Origin: Homalodisca vitripennis
Lineage: Eukaryota; Arthropoda; Insecta; Hemiptera; Cicadellidae
Direction of reading: 5' to 3'
Assembly: GCF_021130785.1 (NCBI RefSeq)
Contig: NC_060213.1
Location: 97,022,501 to 97,086,500 of the forward strand
DNA: 64,000 nucleotides
Shown one piece after another: positions 55,501 to 59,539 of this stretch. The stretch's first letter is position 1. Every line of letters begins with the position of its first letter. The translations under genes and the position numbers were made by a program. Below the pieces are notes generated by a model that saw only the letters and a program-made list of their open reading frames with translations, made no database searches and was not told the DNA's origin.

Positions 55501-56561
55501 TAAGCCTAATATGATCTTTCCAGAACTTTTCATTGTGTCAATCATATAAAATATTGATTGAAAAATTTGAAATACAAACATCTGTCTTATATGTCCATCA
55601 GTAATGTTTTGTCTGACATGTTGTTTGATGTTTATTTACATTTCAAAATTTATAATTGTTACTAACATATACAGTTAAGCATGTTTTTTGTCCTCCTCCG
55701 TAGACTAATGGTTATAGTCTCGGCTCTCTAACTGAGAGATCACGGGTTCAAATCCCGGGGAGGGCCAATCATGTATAGACACGAGATAAACCAGTGAACA
55801 TCGAAGCCTACATAGCTGTGTAGCTGAGGCTTAAAAAAAGAGAAAAAAAGCATGTTCCTGTTTTTTTTTTTTAAATGATGTAGTGAGACCAGTTGTAGAT
55901 GATTTATAATGATAACAATTTTTTACACCTGTTTGTTACATACAAGCAGATAAGATTGCAGCTTCAAGTACTAAGGCAATATACACTCATATTTGTATAG
56001 GGACCAGCCAGTGAGCTTTTTACAGGTCTGAAATAAATGTCCAACAAAATAAAAATATATATAAAACCATAAAAAATTAGTAAAATCAGAAATGAAAATT
56101 ATTTTCTGTAAAATAAGCATAATTTGTATTTCATTACATGTAATTGTAGTTTAAATTATTACACTAACGCTCAATAACCTTAACAATCACACTAAAACTA
56201 GTAAGTATTATATTACCAGGTTTGACAATTTTTCAAGATAAACACTAAAATGTACTTAGCCTAGATTCTTCTAAGAAAACAAAAAAAAATTGAAGAAAAT
56301 TATCAAATGGGCAAAGAAGTTTAACTTAACTAAAAATATGAGGGAAAATACTTTAAGCAAAAATACAGGCACTAAATACTATATTATAAAACTAGAAAAA
56401 GTACCTGAGTGAGAAAAGCTTTGTTTAGCGTTTTTTATCTTTTCCTCCAACATCCGTTGTTTCTTCATCATTCTCCTTACTTTTCTGGGAGGAATGTTAG
56501 TAGTAAACATATTGGCATACAGTGTACTTTGATGATATGACCTCTTCAATACATGAAACAT
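14813..56561 (-). CDS. NKRF: NKRF-like nuclear RNA-binding protein with a long C-terminal tail (12 exons)
   Basis: Twelve minus-strand exons join with matching phases: 56405-~56561, 53090-53236, 38984-39302, 37057-37183, 35355-35440, 33884-34063, 32410-32536, 30296-30378, 26143-26274, 25511-25663, 18065-20523 and 14813-14925. The conceptual protein (about 1,370 aa) has a basic N-terminus, two dsRBD-like segments (exons 4-5 and 6-7), a Gly-rich segment (SGLGGG, exon 8) and an R3H-like domain (exons 9-10). This order fits NF-kappa-B-repressing factor, which in other animals works in the nucleus and nucleolus on rRNA processing with XRN2 and in gene repression. Unlike known NKRF, it continues for about 860 Ser/Asn/Gln-rich residues with two poly-Pro runs. 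The G-patch is poor. The true start may lie in an undetected upstream exon. A TTTATT at 14716-14721 is a possible poly(A) signal (AATAAA on the gene strand). NKRF identity rests on domain order and short motifs only. Confidence 0.6.
15466..16235 (+). mobile_element. decayed mariner element
   Basis: Plus-strand traces include FGKSASETLIMLQQVYGDD and TQVFVW (15690-15775), then ANAPAHKALSVKTFLA (15945-16005), YPLDLVPCEF, and EGDN near the end. These are mariner transposase landmarks in order, but the central catalytic half is largely deleted and frames change. The left end has a mariner-like GAGGTTTGGCTATA at 15468; the right end was not found. Confidence 0.65.
16240..17050. other. gene-free stretch in the last intron
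   Basis: AT-rich DNA inside the intron between 14926 and 18064. No family traces seen. Confidence 0.4.
17060..17890 (+). mobile_element. decayed jockey/CR1-like LINE
   Basis: The plus strand reads GVLQGSVLGPVLFI then FTNDLSKN at 17118-17190 (an RT core motif), LRLIMDDSLSQHIK at 17390-17430, YAVG-LILTQN near 17690, and finally VYTINEFLGFAN at 17840-17872, the usual C-terminus of these ORF2 proteins. Stops and shifts occur throughout, and the 5' part is missing. Confidence 0.7.
18065..20523 (-). CDS. NKRF: NKRF-like gene, large low-complexity exon
   Basis: This single 2,459-nt exon encodes about 819 residues rich in Ser, Asn, Gln, Glu and Arg. Two poly-Pro runs (RIPPPPLPPPLL and ILPPPPSPPF) and an internal repeat (ENRI-RESAGVNR, twice) stand out. 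No folded domain was recognised. The composition suggests a disordered tail, such as is found in RNA-granule or splicing-speckle proteins. The acceptor is GTTTCAG at 20524-20530 and the donor is GTAAGT at 18059-18064. Its length without stops in AT-rich DNA supports real coding. Confidence 0.8.
20570..22280. other. gene-free intron stretch
   Basis: Positions 20580-20720 resemble a dispersed insect repeat (TTTTTCCGGACATTTGCC followed by GTAACACTACGTTCTGAG), but no element ends were found. The rest shows nothing recognisable. Confidence 0.35.
22285..22515. mobile_element. small foldback element
   Basis: About 85 bp at the left (AGGGCCGTTTTCTTTTTCAA; ACAAGTGGCAGGTCC) recurs inverted at 22430-22512 (TTGAAAAAAATGGTCCT; GGACCTGCCACTTGTCTGG), leaving only a short loop. 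It is a hairpin-forming MITE. The target duplication is not clear. Confidence 0.6.
22515..22550. repeat. (TA)n microsatellite
   Basis: An uninterrupted run of about 17 TA dinucleotides, immediately beside the foldback element. Confidence 0.9.
22928..24738. mobile_element. non-autonomous piggyBac-type element, 1.8 kb
   Basis: The ends CCCTAGAAGTGTG and its exact inverted copy CACACTTCTAGGG are each flanked by TTAA (22924-22927 and 24739-24742). TTAA duplication together with ends starting CCCTAGA is the piggyBac signature. Near the right end a word of the form CGACATA-AATATGCTGGTTCC occurs twice (24659-24682 and 24703-24726), possibly a transposase-binding repeat. No transposase is encoded; the interior is very AT-rich. 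Confidence 0.85.
24850..25165 (-). repeat. unclassified dispersed repeat, copy 2
   Basis: Inverted relative to 11950-12190, with the same block order. The piece ends near 25160 at a GGAAACAAGG block. Confidence 0.65.
25511..25663 (-). CDS. NKRF: NKRF-like gene, exon 10 (second half of R3H-like domain)
   Basis: This exon has 153 nt, acceptor TTTTCAG and donor GTAAGA. It encodes LSKEHGFLARHFGHNSICIY and then a Lys-rich stretch, matching the second half of an R3H fold (helix then strand). Confidence 0.7.
26143..26274 (-). CDS. NKRF: NKRF-like gene, exon 9 (first half of R3H-like domain)
   Basis: This exon has 132 nt, acceptor TTTTTCAG and donor GTGAGT. It encodes FELKKLFSHFWNSS then LDNFTVSERHLVLQ. 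The R of the R-x3-H signature is present (SERHLVL), but the His position is Leu. Confidence 0.7.
26300..28340. other. gene-free AT-rich intron stretch
   Basis: Contains a G-run at 26440-26448 and several A/T runs. No protein traces or terminal repeats recognised. Confidence 0.4.
28342..29554 (-). mobile_element. decayed mariner element
   Basis: The ends AGGGGTCTGTTCACTAAGTA and the inverted AAGTATCGG-type end (GATACTTCTTGAACAGACCC at 29535-29554) are inverted repeats. On the minus strand the transposase starts near 29360 (MERTFEQHY, FCFKLGK), continues with LVPKVLSEEQKLLRVEILQE and GLRFLDIITGNESWVFHSDP, then PYNPDLAPPDFFLFP, and ends near 28480. Several stops and shifts occur. The first catalytic block reads TGNESW instead of the family TGDESW. 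Confidence 0.8.
29560..30290. other. gene-free AT-rich intron stretch
   Basis: No recognisable feature between the mariner fossil and exon 8 of the NKRF-like gene. Confidence 0.4.
30296..30378 (-). CDS. NKRF: NKRF-like gene, exon 8 (Gly-rich segment)
   Basis: This exon has 83 nt, acceptor TCTTTCAG and donor GTAAGC. It encodes KKDYSGLGGGVPQFISKGYK, placed where NKRF has its G-patch, but too short and too weak to be called one. Confidence 0.65.
30930..32260 (+). mobile_element. decayed R1-clade LINE
   Basis: Plus-strand reverse-transcriptase traces are GNFPKIWKKVKFVLL, KQGKPDGVLSYRPIC and GKLLEHLLVERHAS (31177-31330). Next come FVKERSTT (31373), the first catalytic block VIHLDVKNAFSSASW (31462-31506), YIVAALIG, and thumb-like traces to about 32250. 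The phrase LDVKNAFSSA is typical of R1/LOA-type enzymes, a different lineage from the other LINEs here. Several stops and indels. Confidence 0.7.
32410..32536 (-). CDS. NKRF: NKRF-like gene, exon 7 (second dsRBD-like segment)
   Basis: This exon has 127 nt, acceptor TTTACAG and donor GTGAGG. It encodes GEALIDRRVVGRATSYIEKL then KERAAEDALKNLRKYCP, with the strand-loop-helix pattern and the A-E-DAL helix of double-stranded RNA-binding domains. Confidence 0.75.
32770..33545 (-). mobile_element. decayed, internally deleted mariner element
   Basis: On the minus strand 33296-33045 reads WARALKDDRKNAHDEK and RHFTITSLSEEF, then jumps by deletion to HVFLYDNEFPHATK (the second catalytic block). The C-terminus FYDDSVQKVVFKYDKCFNID then GNYVEK is at 32800-32870. 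Order and motifs fit a mariner transposase missing its centre. Confidence 0.7.
33884..34063 (-). CDS. NKRF: NKRF-like gene, exon 6
   Basis: This exon has 180 nt, acceptor TTTCTAG and donor GTAAGT. It encodes VVCLRKRDGSTFVHNIQGAV followed by SARELLDYIKNHG and ADLFIFNVDKSQRTEIYR. The last part is the first strand of the dsRBD-like fold completed in exon 7. Confidence 0.75.
34180..34440 (+). mobile_element. LINE fossil related to the 4 kb element
   Basis: The plus strand reads DITVDLANKLQRCQNYCKRT, closely resembling DMTVELSNRLQRAQNFCIRF at 4440-4500 (minus strand). Weaker traces follow. Confidence 0.6.
34690..35350. other. intron stretch without recognised features
   Basis: Slightly less AT-rich than average. 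No coding or repeat structure recognised. Confidence 0.3.
35355..35440 (-). CDS. NKRF: NKRF-like gene, exon 5
   Basis: This exon has 86 nt, acceptor TTTTTTACAG and donor GTAAGT. It encodes LKDSYMPGKKKTFPPFLSNV then DPSLSHIYK. Both phases fit the neighbouring exons. Confidence 0.7.
35727..36120. mobile_element. MITE of about 390 bp
   Basis: The ends GATTATTTCGACGTGAAAC and the inverted TTTCACGTCTAAATAATC match with one or two differences, and TTGCGCA/TGCGCAA extends the similarity inward. No open frame and no certain target duplication. Confidence 0.55.
36121..37050. other. gene-free AT-rich intron stretch
   Basis: Nothing recognisable was found. Confidence 0.4.
37057..37183 (-). CDS. NKRF: NKRF-like gene, exon 4 (first dsRBD-like segment)
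   Basis: This exon has 127 nt, acceptor GTTTGCAG and donor GTAAAC. It encodes VKARLWVAGNCVREGQGYTS then IEAELDAMYKLFQELRTTNY, resembling the first dsRBD-like segment of NKRF. Confidence 0.7.
37966..38740 (-). mobile_element. decayed jockey-like LINE
   Basis: The left end (37966-38060) is a LINE-type 3' end with a short GTAAA-type repeat and a CAGGTTAAGTTAGGGCTAAG block that parallels the tail region at 3807-3880. Further right on the minus strand, 38560-38700 reads PGFGPCSYF then FYIYTADIPYTQT, from the Q-G-S-V-L-G-P/YTADIP region of jockey reverse transcriptase. A frame change then leads to the degraded catalytic loop AGDFTVVSQQ. These could be two separate fossils. Confidence 0.5.
38984..39302 (-). 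CDS. NKRF: NKRF-like gene, exon 3
   Basis: This exon has 319 nt, acceptor GTTCCAG and donor GTAAGT. It encodes a Ser/Thr/Pro-rich stretch (FQSSTPSTSSLPQNN) and then the conserved-looking FPKLLIFKGCAKQYCGGVQF, LRKSFYYSIYGPL and CLKEQCGDVV. The YSIYGPL block resembles the YIYAPL block just before the first dsRBD of NKRF. Upstream is a 13.8-kb intron full of LINEs. Confidence 0.75.
39377..40045. mobile_element. piggyBac-type MITE, 669 bp
   Basis: The ends CCCATTGCGGATC and the inverted GATCCGCAATGGG are flanked by TTAA on both sides (39373-39376 and 40046-40049). No transposase. The ends differ in sequence from those of the elements at 22928 and 40605, so it belongs to another family. Confidence 0.85.
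40100..40125. repeat. perfect hairpin, 12-bp arms
   Basis: AATCATGGACAA, a two-base AA loop, then TTGTCCATGATT. It lies just left of a transposase fossil and may be part of that element's end. Confidence 0.75.
40130..42340 (-). mobile_element. decayed Tc1/mariner-superfamily element, interrupted by a piggyBac MITE
   Basis: The transposase reads on the minus strand from about 42115 down to 40210. Blocks are SVQTSENIERVKGAVKISPW, KQAAALHMSDRSERQIL, LHFHPYKMAIV, LKPNDYAMRKAFAEQMIDLV, SDDKIS, IDEARFHLDG, then (after the insertion) VNSQHYLWMLLNF, LIPELQRNHLVPKRIYFQHD, TNEVMNFLV and FLWGFLKARDY. Several stops and shifts are present. Removing 40605-41608 restores a continuous match across the insertion point. 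Confidence 0.8.
40605..41604. mobile_element. piggyBac-type MITE, 1,000 bp, nested
   Basis: TTAA lies on both sides (40601-40604 and 41605-41608). The ends CCCTCGAGCTGGCAGT and the inverted ACTGCCAGTTGTAGAG form an imperfect inverted repeat. The interior is AT-rich and non-coding. It splits a transposase fossil. Confidence 0.8.
42347..43422 (+). mobile_element. possible solo LTR or LTR fragment
   Basis: The stretch starts TGTAGTGTCAG and ends GGCTGAGCTACA, giving TGTAG...CTACA borders as in LTRs. About 150 bp downstream a short ATG-led stretch (MENIRELLQIIQN then stop, 43562-43603) could be the start of a decayed gag. There is no second LTR, target duplication or clear primer-binding site, so this is tentative. 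Confidence 0.3.
43912..44205 (+). repeat. 93-bp tandem array, block 1 (3 copies)
   Basis: Three near-identical units of 93 bp; the word TTGGTAGACAGACAATCC recurs every 93 bases. The block ends at the LINE insertion in the word GAATTAT. The plus strand is open as a 31-residue repeat (core LVDRQSLEQEDKYTNIIKSL). The left edge is a diverged unit. Confidence 0.95.
44206..45375 (-). mobile_element. 5'-truncated LINE inserted in the 93-bp array
   Basis: It is flanked by GAATTAT on both sides (44199-44205 and 45376-45382), a 7-bp target duplication that carries a base change shared by both copies. The 3' tail is CAAAT repeats on the plus strand (TTTGA-type on the element strand). The element starts within the reverse transcriptase at FDCIDHKLILEKLKILGITG. 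Confidence 0.9.
44296..45375 (-). pseudogene. LINE ORF2, C-terminal reverse-transcriptase half
   Basis: From the truncated 5' end the frame carries RT blocks: KLKILGITGKEAKWFKSYLS, CRGVPQGSVLGPVLYI, the catalytic VMFADDTALI, SSNKYLGIILDNTLSWTLHV and AVRRLV. The C-terminus is YEKKPSYRGAAFFNRLP to FQDWRSL. One in-frame stop near 45240 separates the first part; from 45210 to 44296 (304 residues) the frame is open. It lacks the endonuclease and the first half of RT, so it is dead on arrival. Confidence 0.9.
45376..46128 (+). repeat. 93-bp tandem array, block 2 (8 copies)
   Basis: Eight units with exact 93-bp spacing, differing by single bases only (G/T in GAGGAT versus GATGAT, CCTTGG versus CCTTTG, TTCTATC versus TTATATC). 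The plus strand is open through all eight (253 residues) because 93 is a multiple of three. It ends at the ATTA where the large LINE entered. Confidence 0.95.
46316..48262 (-). CDS. LINE ORF2, reverse-transcriptase half (after the nested insertion)
   Basis: This is the 3' part of ORF2, 649 codons including the stop. It runs from RDLVAHWYYKTKDL through the RT domain: SGFDNISSKLLKSC, NFRPISIGSTFSKVFEKAV, FDKQFGFVKGGSTV, FFDLRKAFDMVSHELLLQKL, KTGVPQGSILGPFLFILYVN and the catalytic CLFADDTSLV. The post-RT region ends NSLPVDLKNV and FYTLSEFIGNK. The function is target-primed reverse transcription of the element's own RNA. There is no stop or frameshift. The apparent in-frame start upstream (48280) lies in the tail of the nested LINE and is not a true start. 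Confidence 0.92.
   Translation of the reverse strand, partial: RDLVAHWYYKTKDLSSSDERRKQYLSLKRQYRASVREAKLSKVKHLLQTSSNKVKTVWDIVNEHRGKARVLADIPRTIKDSKGVIIRDPKDVSNLFNDFFINVSNASSSSISLSLLQQQSCAGVSSFFFSPVSEVEVSDIIRSIKAKASSGFDNISSKLLKSCTEYFVRPLAHLINFSFENGLFPDILKLSIVKPLHKRGLVEELDNFRPISIGSTFSKVFEKAVLIRLTAFLESNKVMFDKQFGFVKGGSTVKAMFALLDKVVKALDEGQFSTGIFFDLRKAFDMVSHELLLQKLDRVGVRGLANQWLSSFLSQRRQVVEIPYVDVNTRKRCFSDEQIVKTGVPQGSILGPFLFILYVNDLSSCVSRGLLCLFADDTSLVIDESCRFNMEINTFVQCNSIVQWFQSNGLAVNTDKTTLLDFSISSRRNDSLSVWVGDTEVCSEQKVKFLGLIIDRNLSFSFHVNHVARKVCAGIFVLRRLSSFTGTDVLLTSYFALVYPYLSYAVEIWGFENCRTNHVFLLQKKAVRAIAGIRQSESCKSHFKNFNLLTFPSIYIYHTLVFFKQNQGIFESLIPQSGHCLRNNNKLNIPPHATSFFKHHCFYNAVIFYNSLPVDLKNVNDIMVFKRTLKAFLIEKCFYTLSEFIGNK
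48269..49762 (-). mobile_element. 5'-truncated LINE nested in the large LINE
   Basis: It is flanked by TAGCTC on both sides (48263-48268 and 49763-49768). The tail is a heptamer repeat (AAGATTC on the plus strand, 48275-48301), unlike the pentamer tails of its neighbours. About 530 bp of AT-rich 3' UTR follows the coding part. The element begins inside RT just before the G-V-P-Q-G-S block. Confidence 0.9.
48831..49762 (-). pseudogene. nested LINE, C-terminal part of ORF2
   Basis: From the truncated end the frame reads NNDGSNFQLIKSGVPQGSVL then GPFLFLIAINDF, the catalytic VLYADDTTLV, SIKLLGLYLDSSLKWDVHI, LWGNSTYMEQVFRWQKYAIR and NYNTRNNYALDLLPARL. It ends KVDDYLATDYG before the stop. It is open from the truncation to the stop (about 310 codons). 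Endonuclease and the N-terminal RT are absent. Confidence 0.88.
49763..50743 (-). CDS. LINE ORF2, endonuclease half
   Basis: This is the first 327 codons of ORF2. The start is taken at ATG 50741-50743, which overlaps the ORF1 stop as ATGA. It encodes an apurinic-endonuclease-like domain that nicks the target DNA: KILHQNVQGINNKIDNF (Asn), IICLSEHHLRD (Glu), TVVVGDFNVN (Asp/Asn), LIDHVYTDL and the closing ALSDHHAQI (Asp-His). All expected catalytic residues are visible. The frame runs straight into the RT half at 48262 once the nested LINE is removed, giving 975 residues. The open frame upstream to 50758 uses a TTG and is not needed. Confidence 0.9.
50740..52092 (-). CDS. LINE ORF1: coiled coil plus SGNH/GDSL hydrolase domain
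   Basis: This protein has 450 residues if started at ATG 52090-52092 (the longer open frame upstream begins with GTG). Residues about 35-215 are rich in heptad-like Leu/Ile/Lys/Glu runs (EKLCRDLKIENEGLCYQLQT and SELEVKISDMEAERGRFL), a likely coiled coil with Cys residues. Residues about 265-440 form an SGNH-hydrolase domain with all four blocks: VLLIGDSIIRHAG (Ser), the Gly of the PGAKINDI stretch, LHVGTNNLIRG (Asn) and LARDGRHLNRRG (Asp-x-x-His). Esterase-like ORF1 proteins are known from CR1-group LINEs, where the exact role is unsettled. The frame ends at TGA 50740-50742, overlapping ORF2. Confidence 0.88.
   Translation of the reverse strand: MPPVTRGSGMLNCTDGLYHLNDEVIELASNFCSELKKVGSNFGNDIVEKLVPHISAIMAKLDSTEKLCRDLKIENEGLCYQLQTVETKFTDLNSSYRNKCNECDAIEDDCDLEIKSLQNKLSLCKQENVILRDQVNSVETGCICGTKSKECSGSDVTHNTNTVISELEVKISDMEAERGRFLTTVQVLEANINYLNSEIVRLEGEVLSGARYVGSPDLMAELSESMDGGEMDALLPVPSVSGQTSTGSACLELSSGDSLNFKNVLLIGDSIIRHAGKSTQQKGGHVECCPGAKINDIKQNLLKLVNRQFSVIYLHVGTNNLIRGYKGGPGYNGGHGKRQALHSMADLLYTVRTQFPNSKVFVNSVLTRTDISYKVLFHFNEQIELMCGNFGVTYVEANCSVGRRDLARDGRHLNRRGITHLATLFESVFIAALQRSEGFEKVLTPCTDFL
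52093..52821 (-). promoter_or_regulatory. 5' UTR and presumed internal promoter of the large LINE
   Basis: About 730 bp between the array junction and ORF1. The outer part (52440-52810) is clearly more GC-rich than the surroundings and the element begins ATGTAAGATGGTGGCAGACC. LINEs normally carry their promoter here; no specific box was identified. Confidence 0.5.
52822..52990 (+). repeat. 93-bp tandem array, block 3 (2 copies, the outer one diverged)
   Basis: One standard unit (52822-52914) is followed by a diverged unit with GTGGTAAACAGGCATTCC and ACCAATTTTCAAGTCTCTAG. The same AAGAGGAAAC and CCAATTTTCAA variants occur at the far left edge of the array (43870-43905). The edge units therefore look older than the homogenised centre. 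Confidence 0.9.
53090..53236 (-). CDS. NKRF: NKRF-like gene, exon 2
   Basis: This exon has 147 nt, acceptor TTATTCACAG and donor GTATTG. It encodes GPSGSGFMKPEISCNFGSVP followed by a Ser/Thr/Gln-rich stretch. The phase matches exon 3 across the 13.8-kb intron (ACA G joins AA, giving Thr-Glu). Confidence 0.65.
53240..55680. other. gene-free stretch of the first intron
   Basis: AT-rich. Positions 54040-54260 resemble a dispersed repeat (TTTCATTTTGGTCTGACTG and GACTTGAAATTATCC blocks), but no ends were found. Confidence 0.35.
55690..55847 (+). mobile_element. tRNA-derived SINE
   Basis: The head is tRNA-like: acceptor arms GTCCTCC and GGAGGGC can pair, a T-arm GGGTTCAAATCCC gives a perfect B box, and a D-arm-like AGAC...GTCT precedes a loose anticodon arm. 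It is followed by about 75 bp of unrelated body and an A-rich tail (AAAAAAAGAGAAAAAAA). AAGCATGTT occurs on both sides (55677-55685 and 55848-55856), a 9-bp target duplication. The anticodon stem does not fold cleanly, so this is not a working tRNA. Confidence 0.85.
55860..56400. other. gene-free stretch of the first intron
   Basis: AT-rich with short A and T runs; nothing recognisable. Confidence 0.4.
56405..56561 (-). CDS. NKRF: NKRF-like gene, most upstream exon found
   Basis: The exon ends at donor GTACTT (56399-56404), in phase with exon 2. It encodes NMFTTNIPPRKVRRMMKKQR then MLEEKIKNAKQSFSHS, a basic helix-forming N-terminus. The 5' border is uncertain. Translation could start at ATG 56559-56561 (MFHVLKRSYH) or the exon could be internal, with an AG acceptor near 56545. 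Confidence 0.5.
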
Positions 56562-56599
56562 AAAATTAATTGATTATAAAGGAAGAATTTTTTAATTAA

Positions 56600-57080
56600 C
56601 TTAGACACAAAATCTTATTTAATCACATTAATTTCTTTCTTTAACACAGTCATTAGCAGGCAACCATAAAGTAAAGTATTTTTAATGAGATAGGATTTTC
56701 TAGTATTTCAGTCAAATTTACAATTTCTTTATGGATGCCCTAAATTTTCTTGCAATTTTGGATATTACAAAATGTTTTTTAACATTTTTATTCTTGGAAA
56801 TTTCTATTAAACTTACTGGTTTAGGAGCTACAGACTATAAAAGTTACTAACCTTCTAATGGCCATTGGCAAGAATCTAGACGATATGTCATGTTTGATTT
56901 TAACACATATAACAAAAAATCGTAAATTCAAATCTTAATCTAATAAACGTATTATATGTGTATTCCTAATTAATTGTGCTATAAAAAACAGGTATTTATT
57001 ACCCAAAGAAATAATGCTTATCAATTGTAATAAAGCATAAATGTTAAGGCATAGATTGAACAGTTTGCCGCATAGAAAAT
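56600..57080. other. gene-free AT-rich stretch
   Basis: Possible upstream region of the NKRF-like gene; no promoter motif was recognised. Confidence 0.3.
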
Positions 57081-57084
57081 TGAG

Positions 57085-57235
57085 CTCCTTACATAAGCCA
57101 ACTTCCACCTACTGTCTTAGAAGGAACAGACTAAGTCCTTTCGGTCTGCGAGAACTAAAGCTACATCACTGAGGAGATGAATTTGTCATGATTATGACTT
57201 TTTCATCTCAATAAAGTTATTTTTCCATATAAAAA
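57085..57235 (+). mobile_element. possible LINE 3'-end fragment
   Basis: The plus strand reads STYCLRRNRLSPFGLRELKL before a stop, then AATAAAG and an A-rich run (57227-57240). This resembles the end of a LINE ORF2 with its tail, but the match is short. Confidence 0.35.
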
Positions 57236-57239
57236 AAAA

Positions 57240-58360
57240 TATTCTGCCCAACAATAGTAGCATACAGTAACAATCAAATGTGCCATCGACTTGTTCTTAG
57301 TTAGTTTATTTTCAGCGAAATTGCGGAAATTAGTTGATTATTTTTTAAAGTATTTATTACAGTTTTGAAGCTGTAGGATAATTCGATATTACAATTTATT
57401 TAACTTAGCATAATATGATTTCAACTTAGGCCTATTAGTTATAGTAATAGGTAATGAATATGAGGAAAATATGTAAGATACTTCTCACAAGTGACAAGAT
57501 TTGTTTAAGTGGCTTCAACATACGTGAGTTTGGATTCTGGTAACCCATGGGGAGAATTCTTTCCTCCATTTCACAAAAGCGGTTACTTATTGATATCAAG
57601 CTGGGCAAGTTATAAATATTGTAAGGTTTCTTTGATATCTAAGTCTAGACCATAGTTGGTTTTGTTGTTTCGTAATGTTATTGTAAAATTTATGTTTATA
57701 GATTGTTATGTCCAAGATTCTTCTTGTTATGGTCATTTATTATATCTCTATTGTGTACTATATTTACATATTATTGAAGTAGATTATCGAGTTGTTCAAT
57801 AATATAGCAATCAAATAACAAGTGTAGACCACTTATTAAAATTTCCCCGACAATATATTTAAACTTAGGGAATTAGATAACATTTGTGGTGTAAACCTTA
57901 CCTTGCTATTTCACCTTAGCACCAATCTCAATTATTTCCAAAACCCCAGACCTACTTATTTGTTGGACAACTTTAACATTTAGTTTTATATTATGAGCTT
58001 CCAATTTACTATAAAAAATAAAAACCGGATCCGCTTATCATACTCTGCCCAACGTCTAATAGCCTATATATCATTAATTATGATCTAACAATACAGCATA
58101 CAAAAAGCTGGAAAATAAAAACACTTTGTTTATACATAAACAAGATTTTAAAGACACCTTTGTCGCTAATTCCCTAAAAAAACTAACTCCTGAACTCTAA
58201 ACACAGTCTATGCCCTGACTTTTGTTTGACTGGTCTCGTCTCGACCGGTTCTCTGGTAGGAGTAGTTTATACCTACTCAGTCCAAACCTCACTGTTAGTG
58301 TTAGTATATTTCACTGATAACATTACTAATCTAGCTACCATGAGTCATGGTCCACTAACA
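57240..58360. other. gene-free stretch
   Basis: No coding or repeat structure was recognised. It lies between the two divergent genes and may hold their promoters. Confidence 0.35.
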
Positions 58361-58363
58361 CTC

Positions 58364-58426
58364 ACGAGCTCCTCCCGTTTGTTTTCAATGGGGTGATCGT
58401 GACAGGCGGAGAGAAAAAGTGGGGAT
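58364..58426 (+). repeat. 63-bp inverted repeat, left copy
   Basis: It is the reverse complement of 60124-60186 with about one or two differences. It begins CGAGCTCCTCCCGTTTG and includes GGGTGATCGTGACAGGCGG. It is less AT-rich than its surroundings. Confidence 0.85.
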
Positions 58427-58741
58427 GGAGGGGCCCCTCCTGCCAACTAGAGATAGCCCGCGTATTAGAATAGTGGAATAAGCAGTCCGCGCGTTCTCGC
58501 TCTGTACTACTCTGAATTTAATAGAGCCTGGTGGTGTAATATGTATATGTATGTATATGTATAAATGTAATATATATATTACATTTTCAAAGCTGGATGC
58601 TGCAGGATGCAGCGCAATTAAATTTATTTCATTGAACCGTGATTTTACAACGTAATTAATGGCAGGCAATTACTCTTGTCTACATACAAATAAACCAATA
58701 CAACGGAGTATCGAAATACCAAAAAAACTACACTAGAGGCA

Positions 58742-59072
58742 ATGGCCACTACTGCGCAGATACCAGTTAAGGTAAGTCCAATCACTTTATGACCAGTTTT
58801 AATTAAACCACTATTTATTGTTTAGTAGTAACATTTAAATTGAATTAAATTTAAAACAAGTAATAGTAGCTCAAAACTATGCCACGGAAAATTCTGTCAA
58901 ATTTATCGAATTTATGTTTTAGGAAGAAGAGTGTAACAGGCAACCAGGTAATAGCAATATTACCAAACAAAGGAGTTATGTTTCCACGAAGAAGAAAAAA
59001 AAAATCCTCGCAGAGAAGCCTCACAGAGGAGAAAAAGTTGGAGATTTGCCTGGACTTAAGCCTTCTGAGTAA
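58742..59072 (+). CDS. small two-exon gene candidate, 59 aa, function unknown
   Basis: Exon 1 (58742-58771) encodes MATTAQIPVK and is followed by a strong donor GTAAGT. Exon 2 (58923-59072) starts after TTATGTTTTAG and reads in phase EEECNRQPGNSNITKQRSYV, a Lys run, then KPHRGEKVGDLPGLKPSE and TAA. The protein is small, very basic and probably disordered; no family was recognised. A second splice choice (donor GTAATA at 58951) is possible. Support is the matching phase, good splice borders and the lack of repeat similarity. Confidence 0.4.
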
Positions 59073-59539
59073 CAATGGCAGACTTCAATAAATTGTATAA
59101 ATTTGTATAATTGTATCATAAATCTGTACAGTAATATAATATAATTAGGATAATTTTGTATTTATTAATTATGTCACGTGCTATGTTAGGTATTTAAGTC
59201 AGGTAGTTGTCATTGATTTTGTCATATTTCTATAATTATGTTTTTGGTTAAGTAATTATTAATTTATTTACTACAAATTAAGGACTCCACATTATAATAT
59301 GTTGCTTTTGTCCTATTAATTTGAATATATTCCAATATCACAAAAAGATAACTGGATATGGTTATAATTTATATTTATGGCATTTTATGTATACTGAATT
59401 AGCTTTAGACTTTGAAAATTATATAATGTGTTTTTTATTCAAATTTGTTTTATTAAAGCTTAGTTTAAATGGGTAGATTTATCGTATTTGAATTTATTTG
59501 TTAATTTCATTTGCTTGAGTGTTGTTTTCTTTTGTTTTT

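Noticed and set aside
55690..55765. Functional tRNA gene (anticodon AAC or similar)
   Set aside because: The B box and acceptor stem are good, but the anticodon arm does not pair into a normal 5-bp stem and 7-base loop. The unit also has a SINE body, an A-rich tail and target duplications.
58385..58669. 94-residue minus-strand open frame as first NKRF exon
   Set aside because: Its content is driven by an AT-rich microsatellite-like stretch and the 63-bp repeat, and no donor in the right phase was seen.
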